Assembly (NCBI RefSeq): GCF_900156335.1
Contig: NZ_FTMZ01000017.1
Location: 42,447 to 106,446 of the forward strand
Direction of reading: 5' to 3'
DNA length: 64,000 nt
From: Sphaerotilus natans
GTDB lineage: Bacteria; Pseudomonadota; Gammaproteobacteria; Burkholderiales; Burkholderiaceae_C
The position numbers and the translations under genes were made by a program. The first letter of the stretch is position 1; the number at the start of each line of letters is the position of its first letter. Below, one piece after another: positions 59,201 through 64,000 of the stretch. A model generated the notes under the pieces. That model saw only the letters and a program-made list of their open reading frames with translations, was not told the DNA's origin and ran no database searches.

Positions 59201-59350
59201 GGGGCCGGCAGCCGCCGCGCCATCGGCACCGGCGTGCTCGGCGGCATGGCCAGCGCCACCGTGCTGGGCCTGCTGTTCGTGCCGGTCTTCTTCGTGGTGG
59301 TTCGCCGCCTGATGGCGCGTCGCGCCGCCCCGACCCCGGAGACGCCGTGA
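56225..59350 (+). CDS. RND multidrug efflux transporter (HAE1 family)
   Basis: 1041 residues, the usual AcrB/MexB size. Starts [17 protein letters not shown]. Proton-relay acids in membrane helix 4 ([21 protein letters not shown]) and a Lys in helix 10 ([17 protein letters not shown]). Ends in [20 protein letters not shown] and a short tail. Drug or solvent efflux; substrate not predictable. Stop overlaps the next start by one base (TGATG). Confidence 0.96.
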   Translation: [1041 protein letters not shown]

Positions 59351-60804
59351 TGATCTCCACGACCCTGAACCCGACGAGCATGAAGACGATCCGCCCGGGC
59401 CTGCGGCCCCTCGCCCTCGCCGTCGCCGCCGGCCTGCTGCTGGCGGGCTGCGCCTCCGCGCCGCCGCGCGCCGAAGCCCCGGCGCTGGAGCTGCCCGCCG
59501 CGCGCTGGAGCGATGCCGCCGCCGTGCCGGCCGCCAGCGCCGCGGCCCTGCCCGCCTGGCGCGATCTGGTGCGCGATGCCCGGCTGCGCGAGGTGATCGC
59601 GCTGGCGCTCGAGCACAACCGCGACCTGCGGGTGGCGCTGCTCGGCATCGAGCAGGCTCGCGCCACCTACCAGGTGCAGGACGCCGCCCGGCGCCCGACG
59701 CTCAACGCCACCGGCAGCTCCAGCGCCTCCTTCACCCCGGCCGAGGCCAGCAGCGCCGGCCGCGACACGCTCAACCGCAGCTACAGCGTCGGCGTCGGGA
59801 TCAGCGCCTGGGAGCTGGACCTGTTCGGCCGGGTCGCCAGCATGCGCGACTCGGCGCTGCAGAGCTGGCTCAACACCGAGGCGGTGCAGCGCGCCACCCG
59901 GCTGACGCTGATCGGCGATGTCGCCACCGCCTGGCTGACGCTGGGCGCCGACCGCCGCCAGCTCGCGCTGGCGCGACGGACGCTCGCCAGCCAGCAGGAC
60001 ACCCTGCGCCTGACCGAGCGCCGCCAGGCGCTGGGCGCCGCCTCCGGCCTGACGCTGGCGCAGACCCGCACCACGGTCGAGACCGCACGCGGCCAGGTGG
60101 CCGTGCTCGAGAGCCAGGTGCAGCGCGACCGCAACGCGCTGGAGCTGCTGGTCGGCCGCGCGGTGCCCGAGGTGCTGCTGCCGACCGACGCCGACACCGA
60201 CGAGGCAGCCGCGCTGGTCGGCCTGCCCGACGCGCTGGCCTCCACCGTGCTGCTGCGTCGCCCGGACGTGATCGCCGCCGAGCACCTGCTGCAGGCCTCG
60301 CGCGCCGATCTGGAGGCCGCACGGGCGGCGCGCTTTCCGCGCATCAGCCTGACCGCCTCGGCCGGCACCGCCAGCCGCCAGCTCGGTGACCTGTTCGCCG
60401 GCGGCGCCTGGAGCTTCGTGCCCTCGGTGAGCTGGCCGATCCTCGACGGCGGCACGATCGAGGCAGGCGTGGCCCGCGCCGAGGCCACCCGCGACATCCG
60501 CCGCGCCACCTACGACAAGGCGGTGCAGACCGCCTTCCGCGAGGTGGCCGACGCGCTGTCGGTGCGCGCGGCGCTGGCCGAGCGGCTCGACGCGCAGCGC
60601 GCGCTGGTGCAGGCCTGGAGCCGCAGCCTGACGCTGGCCGAGGCCCGCTTTCGCGCCGGCGCCGACAGCTGGCTGACGGTGCTGGACGCGCAGCGCTCGC
60701 TCTACGCCGCGCAGCAGGCGCTGATCACGCTGGAGCTGACCGAGCAGAGCAACCGGATCACGCTCTACAAGGTGCTCGGCGGCGGTGGGGATGCGGACCG
60801 CTGA
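59350..60804 (+). CDS. RND outer-membrane channel lipoprotein (OprM/NodT-like)
   Basis: 484 residues. Lipobox LLAGC after a signal peptide; the mature part shows the two repeated outer-membrane-factor halves (REVIALALEHNRDLRVALLGIEQARA and PDVIAAEHLLQASRADLEAARAARFP). Third component of the pump. The start is ATG 59350; ATG 59380 (MKTIRPG) would give a more typical signal peptide. Its last 40 nt overlap the convergent LysR gene. Confidence 0.94.
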   Translation: MISTTLNPTSMKTIRPGLRPLALAVAAGLLLAGCASAPPRAEAPALELPAARWSDAAAVPAASAAALPAWRDLVRDARLREVIALALEHNRDLRVALLGIEQARATYQVQDAARRPTLNATGSSSASFTPAEASSAGRDTLNRSYSVGVGISAWELDLFGRVASMRDSALQSWLNTEAVQRATRLTLIGDVATAWLTLGADRRQLALARRTLASQQDTLRLTERRQALGAASGLTLAQTRTTVETARGQVAVLESQVQRDRNALELLVGRAVPEVLLPTDADTDEAAALVGLPDALASTVLLRRPDVIAAEHLLQASRADLEAARAARFPRISLTASAGTASRQLGDLFAGGAWSFVPSVSWPILDGGTIEAGVARAEATRDIRRATYDKAVQTAFREVADALSVRAALAERLDAQRALVQAWSRSLTLAEARFRAGADSWLTVLDAQRSLYAAQQALITLELTEQSNRITLYKVLGGGGDADR

Positions 60805-61736
60805 GGCGCCGCCGCGCCGGCGCACGCCACCAGCAGCTCGCGCAGCCAGCGGTGCATCGGGTCATCCTGGTGGCGCTGGTGCCAGACCATGTACATCGTC
60901 AGTCCTGGCGCCGGCTGCAGCCAGGGCAGCGGCGCGTCGGCCAGGCCACGCAGCACGCCGTGGCGCAGCCGGCCGGGCGCGGTCGCCAGCCGCGTGCTGC
61001 CGGCCAGCAGCGCGGCCAGGCCGGCGAAGACCGGCACGGTGGCGACGATGCGCCGCTGCAGGCCCAGGCCAGCGATGCGGTCGTCGATGTCGAGCGTGCG
61101 CAGCCGCCCGTCATGCGCCACCGTCAGGTGCTCGGCGGCCAGATAGTCGGCCTGGTCGCGCGGAGCCTGACGCGCCTGCGGGTCGAAGAACACCCGGTAC
61201 TCGTCGTCGAAGAGCCGGCGCTGGAGAATGTCGCCCGCCTCCGGCGGCCGCGGGGTGAGCACCAGCGCGCAGGCTTCGTCGCGCAGCAGCTCGGGCGTCG
61301 GCGCGCCCGCCGGGATCACGCGCAGCAGCACGCCCGGGGCTTGTGCACGCAGCCGCGCCAGCAGCGGCGGCAGCAGCAGGTCGCGCTGCAGGTCGTTGGC
61401 GGCGATCGTCAGCGTGCGACGCAGCTGTGCCGGATCGAAGGCACCTGCCTGACCGAAGTCGCGCAGCTCGGCGAGCAGGCGCCGCGCGCCCACCACCAGC
61501 GCATCGGCCCGCGCGGTGGGCACGATGCCACGGCCCGAGCGCACGAACAGCGCATCGCCCGTGATGGCGCGCAGCCGCTCCACCGCATGGCTCACCGCCG
61601 ACTGCGTCAGCCCGAGCCGCTGCGCCGCACGCGTGAGCGAGCCCTCCTCATGCACCGCCACCAGCGCCTGCAGCAGCCGGCCGTCGAGCTCGATCCGGCC
61701 TGAATCATCGATATCGTTCATGTCAGCCATCAGCAT
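60765..61736 (-). CDS. LysR-family regulator, divergent from ligAB
   Basis: 323 residues from ATG 61736; ATGs at 61730 and 61721 are alternatives. Winged helix-turn-helix LVAVHEEGSLTRAAQRLGLTQSAVSHAVERLR of which SLTRAAQRLGLTQSAVSHAV is the core, followed by the substrate-binding lobes. The branch (SAVSHAVERLRAITGDALFVRSGRG) resembles NodD/PnbR-like LysR proteins. Divergent from the LigAB-type dioxygenase genes, which it may control. 3' end overlaps the efflux channel gene. Confidence 0.85.
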   Translation of the reverse strand: MLMADMNDIDDSGRIELDGRLLQALVAVHEEGSLTRAAQRLGLTQSAVSHAVERLRAITGDALFVRSGRGIVPTARADALVVGARRLLAELRDFGQAGAFDPAQLRRTLTIAANDLQRDLLLPPLLARLRAQAPGVLLRVIPAGAPTPELLRDEACALVLTPRPPEAGDILQRRLFDDEYRVFFDPQARQAPRDQADYLAAEHLTVAHDGRLRTLDIDDRIAGLGLQRRIVATVPVFAGLAALLAGSTRLATAPGRLRHGVLRGLADAPLPWLQPAPGLTMYMVWHQRHQDDPMHRWLRELLVACAGAAAPQRSASPPPPSTL

Positions 61737-61738
61737 GC

Positions 61739-61763
61739 ATCTGTTTATCGAATGATTGCAGAT
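61739..61763. promoter_or_regulatory. Inverted repeat in LysR/ligA divergent promoter
   Basis: ATCTG (61739-61743) and CAGAT (61759-61763) are inverted with a 15-nt A/T-rich spacer, the overall length of a LysR recognition site. Lies just outside the LysR start and 60 nt before ligA. Confidence 0.4.
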
Positions 61764-61823
61764 CGGGACACTGAGGTCATCGCCTCACACCCTCCCTCGT
61801 TGCCCCGCACGGAGACTTTCCCG

Positions 61824-62165
61824 ATGACGATGCCCGACATCTTCGGCACCACGCTGTTCGACGGCCGCATGGCCCGCCGCGGCTACGCGCTCAACCGCAT
61901 GTGCTACTCGTTCAACACGGCCGAGAACCGCGCCGCCTTCGTGCAGGACGAGGACGGCTACTGCGCCCGCCACGGCCTGAACGCCGAGCAGCGCGAGGCC
62001 ATCCGCCAGCGCAACGTGCTCGCGCTGATCGCCGCCGGCGGCAATGTGTACTACCTGGCCAAGTTCGCCGGCATCTTCGGCCTGGACGTGCAGGACCTGG
62101 GCGCACAGCAGACCGGCCTGAGCAAGGACGAGTTCAAGGCCAGGCTGCTGGCCGCCGCGGGCTGA
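61824..62165 (+). CDS. ligA: Extradiol dioxygenase LigA-type (alpha) subunit
   Basis: 113 residues, LigA superfamily. The helical signature is RGYALNRMCYSFNTAENRAAF, of which YALNRMCYSFN is most conserved, followed by RQRNVLALIAAGGNVYYLAKFAGIFGLD. Small subunit covering the active site of protocatechuate 4,5-dioxygenase-type enzymes. About 25 residues shorter than typical LigA/PmdA. ATG 61824 follows GGAG; ATG 61830 is possible. Partner gene follows after 55 nt. Confidence 0.9.
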   Translation: MTMPDIFGTTLFDGRMARRGYALNRMCYSFNTAENRAAFVQDEDGYCARHGLNAEQREAIRQRNVLALIAAGGNVYYLAKFAGIFGLDVQDLGAQQTGLSKDEFKARLLAAAG

Positions 62166-62220
62166 AGCCCCATCCCGCCCGACCCTCGCCCGACCTTCCT
62201 CAGCTCACCAGGATTTCCCC

Positions 62221-63060
62221 ATGGCCCACATCATCGGCGGCATCAACACCTCGCACGTCCCGGCCATCGGCCGCGCCATCCACCGCGGCCTGCAGGACGA
62301 CCCGTACTGGAAGCCCTTCTTCGACGGCTACCGCCCGGTCCAGCACTGGCTGGCCGAGGCCCGCCCGGACGTGGTGGTGGTCTTCTACAACGACCACGGC
62401 CTGAACTTCTTCCTCGACAAGATGCCGACCTTCGCGATCGGCACCGCCCCGAGCTACAGCAACGCCGACGAGGGCTGGGGCATCCCGCAGGTGCCGGCCT
62501 TCACCGGCGAGCAGGACCTGTCGTGGCATCTGGTCGAGTCGCTGACCGAGGCCGAGTTCGACCTGACCACCTGCCAGGAGATGGTGGTCGACCACGCCTT
62601 CACGCTGCCGATGGCGCTGCTGTGGCCCGACCAGGCCTGGCCGGTCAAGGTGGTGCCGATCTGCATCAACACGGTGCAGTTCCCGCTGCCGACGGCCGCG
62701 CGCTGCTGGAAGCTGGGCCAGGCGGTGGGTCGGGCGATCCGGTCCTGGGCGTCCGATGCGCGCGTCATGGTGCTGGGCACCGGCGGCCTGTCGCACCAGC
62801 TCGACGGCGAGCGCGCCGGCTTCATCAACAAGGCCTTCGACCTGCAGTTCATGGACAGCCTGGTCCAGGACCCGACCTGGGCGACGCGCCTGAGCATCCA
62901 CGAGCTGGTCGAGAAGGCCGGCACCCAGGGCATCGAGCTGCTGATGTGGCTGGCCACCCGCGGCGCGCTGGGCGAGTCGGTGCGCGAGCTGCACCGCAAT
63001 TACCACATCCCGATCTCGAACACCGCCTCGGGCCTGATGCTGCTGGAGCCGGTCGCCTGA
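62221..63060 (+). CDS. ligB: Extradiol dioxygenase LigB-type (beta, catalytic) subunit
   Basis: 279 residues, the length of LigB/PmdB. Iron ligands His12 (GGINTSHVPAIG) and His59 (VVFYNDHGLNFF) plus a C-terminal Glu; catalytic base His in GTGGLSHQLDG. Cleaves protocatechuate (or gallate or a related catechol) at the 4,5 bond. The downstream enzymes of that route (LigC, LigI, LigJ, LigK types) are not in this window, so they may lie elsewhere or beyond its end. Confidence 0.93.
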   Translation: MAHIIGGINTSHVPAIGRAIHRGLQDDPYWKPFFDGYRPVQHWLAEARPDVVVVFYNDHGLNFFLDKMPTFAIGTAPSYSNADEGWGIPQVPAFTGEQDLSWHLVESLTEAEFDLTTCQEMVVDHAFTLPMALLWPDQAWPVKVVPICINTVQFPLPTAARCWKLGQAVGRAIRSWASDARVMVLGTGGLSHQLDGERAGFINKAFDLQFMDSLVQDPTWATRLSIHELVEKAGTQGIELLMWLATRGALGESVRELHRNYHIPISNTASGLMLLEPVA

Positions 63061-63089
63061 GCCGCCGCGCGCGGTATGCTCACGGCCCC

Positions 63090-63797
63090 ATGAACGAACC
63101 CGTCCGTCCTGCCCCCGCCCCGCGCCGCCGCCGCGCCGCGAAGACCGCCTCCGCCGCCGACACCCCGGCCGCGGAGACCGGTCGCACCAACGATCCCGAA
63201 GCCACGATGGCCGACATTCTCGATGTCGCCACCCGGGAGTTCGCGGCCAAGGGGCTGGCCGGCGCGCGCATCGACGAGATCGCCGCCGCGACCCGCACCA
63301 GCAAGCGGATGATCTACTACTACTTCGGCAGCAAGGAGGGGCTGTATGTCGCGGTGCTGGAGGAGGCCTACCGGCGCATCCGCCACATCGAGACCGACAT
63401 GCATCTGGAGGATCTCGAGCCGGAGACCGCGCTGCGCCGTCTGGTCGCCTTCACCTGCGACTACCAGCGCAGCAATCCCGACTTCATCCGGCTGGTGATG
63501 AACGAGAACATGCACCACGGCGAGTTCCTGGCGCAGTCCCGGCTGATCCAGCAGCTCAACGTGCCGGCCATCAACCTGCTGCGCTCGGTCTACGAGCGCG
63601 GCGTGCGCGAGGGCGTCTTCCGCTGCGGCATCGATCCGATCGACCTGCACATGTCGATCTCGGCGCTGTCGGTGTTCAACGTCTCCAACCGCCACACCTT
63701 CTCGCTGATCTTCAAGCACGACTTCGACGACCCGGCCGCGATCGAGGCCCGGCGCGACAGCATCGTCGAGATGATCGTGCGCTTCGTGCGCGCCTGA
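63090..63797 (+). CDS. TetR-family transcriptional regulator
   Basis: 235 residues. Basic/Ala/Pro-rich lead of about 38 residues, then TetR helix-turn-helix (ARIDEIAAATRTSKRMIYYYFGSKEGLYVAV, core RTSKRMIYYYFGSKEG) and an all-helical ligand domain with a TetR_C-type end. It lies between the LigAB genes and a TRAP transporter, with a clear inverted repeat 12 nt after its stop. Likely controls the transporter, and perhaps the dioxygenase. Confidence 0.9.
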   Translation: MNEPVRPAPAPRRRRAAKTASAADTPAAETGRTNDPEATMADILDVATREFAAKGLAGARIDEIAAATRTSKRMIYYYFGSKEGLYVAVLEEAYRRIRHIETDMHLEDLEPETALRRLVAFTCDYQRSNPDFIRLVMNENMHHGEFLAQSRLIQQLNVPAINLLRSVYERGVREGVFRCGIDPIDLHMSISALSVFNVSNRHTFSLIFKHDFDDPAAIEARRDSIVEMIVRFVRA

Positions 63798-63808
63798 GGA
63801 CATTCCCG

Positions 63809-63832
63809 AAACCTAGGGTTCTTACTAGGTTT
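63809..63832. promoter_or_regulatory. Operator-like inverted repeat before TRAP transporter gene
   Basis: AAACCTAG and CTAGGTTT are perfect 8-bp inverted arms separated by 8 nt, in an unusually AT-rich stretch. A second small inverted repeat AACT-AACC-AGTT lies at 63837-63848, and TACATT (63851-63856) may be a -10 box. A TetR dimer site is the simplest reading. Confidence 0.65.
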
Positions 63833-63886
63833 GTAAAACTAACCAGTTCGTACATTACTGCTCTTGCGATGACAAGGAGAGCCGTG

Positions 63887-64000
63887 ATGGCCAAGGTTCT
63901 GGACAATTTCTGCCGGCTGCTGGAAGCCGTGATGGGGCTGCTGCTGGCGGCGATGGTGGTGCTGGTGTTCGGCAACGTGGTGCTGCGCTATGTCTTCAAC
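63887..64000 (+). CDS. dctQ: TRAP transporter small permease (DctQ-type), cut by window end
   Basis: Only 38 residues are visible. ATG 63887 follows AAGGAGAG at normal spacing. MAKVLDNFCRLLEAVMGLLL and VVLVFGNVVLRYVFN match the first membrane helix of DctQ proteins, including the VxLRYVF end. A large permease and binding protein would be expected beyond the window. Substrate probably an aromatic or organic acid by context. Confidence 0.8.
   Translation, partial: MAKVLDNFCRLLEAVMGLLLAAMVVLVFGNVVLRYVFN

Overview
The window is very GC-rich, densely packed DNA (short gaps, many ATGA stop/start overlaps) from what looks like a soil or freshwater Burkholderiales (Betaproteobacteria). This is inferred from the gene families: Dmp/Tbu-type phenol degradation with XylR/DmpR activators, orphan Bug/TctC binding proteins, PmdAB/LigAB dioxygenase and a GbdR-type regulator. 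I see no rRNA, tRNA, CRISPR array, insertion sequence, integrase or plasmid function. Almost every gene belongs to carbon or nitrogen catabolism or its regulation.

Layout. (1) 1-3186: the end of a glycine-betaine/dimethylglycine type operon (two ETF subunits), a strong terminator, then gbdR behind a near-perfect sigma-54 promoter. (2) 3245-12573: a LysR regulator and a catechol meta-cleavage operon (C23O, HMS dehydrogenase, hydratase, decarboxylase, acylating aldehyde dehydrogenase, aldolase, a degenerate SDR, a fused double tautomerase and an outer-membrane channel). (3) 12587-24509: two convergent, 3'-overlapping DmpR/XylR-like activators, a Rieske oxygenase/reductase pair behind a sigma-54 promoter, an AcuI-like reductase, and a complete six-gene phenol hydroxylase (dmpKLMNOP type) behind a second sigma-54-like promoter. 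(4) 24647-28668: XylT/DmpQ-type ferredoxin, D-serine ammonia-lyase, and frmR-frmA-frmB for formaldehyde detoxification with a recognisable FrmR operator. (5) 28661-38464: hexarate (D-glucarate/galactarate) catabolism: gudD, garD, kdgD, alpha-ketoglutarate semialdehyde dehydrogenase, a Tat-exported SMP-30 lactonase, two orphan Bug binding proteins and a 2-hydroxyacid dehydrogenase. (6) 38612-50536: one long operon with a BMP-type ABC transporter, an SsuABC-type ABC transporter, two isochorismatase-fold amidohydrolases (one biuret-hydrolase-like), an allophanate hydrolase fused to an HpxZ/AtzH-like domain, and a GntR/FCD regulator. (7) 50547-60804: a BaeSR-like two-component system split by an unknown membrane protein, a divergent ferric-reductase-like flavoprotein and an RND efflux tripartite system. 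(8) 60765-64000: LysR, LigAB-type extradiol dioxygenase, TetR, and the start of a TRAP transporter.

How the parts fit. Phenol becomes catechol (DmpKLMNOP), and then pyruvate plus acetyl-CoA by meta cleavage through the dehydrogenase branch only, because no DmpD hydrolase is present. The Rieske pair may feed phenols or catechols into this route by O-demethylation. That would explain a formaldehyde-detoxification operon nearby, though sarcosine and dimethylglycine oxidation is another formaldehyde source. The glucarate and galactarate genes converge on 2-oxoglutarate. The 38.6-50.5 kb operon is the most novel-looking system: its gene content fits import and stepwise hydrolysis of a biuret- or triuret-like nitrogen compound down to ammonia and CO2.

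Limits: all assignments come from reading motifs and gene context by eye. No database search was run. Promoter and operator calls are pattern matches.
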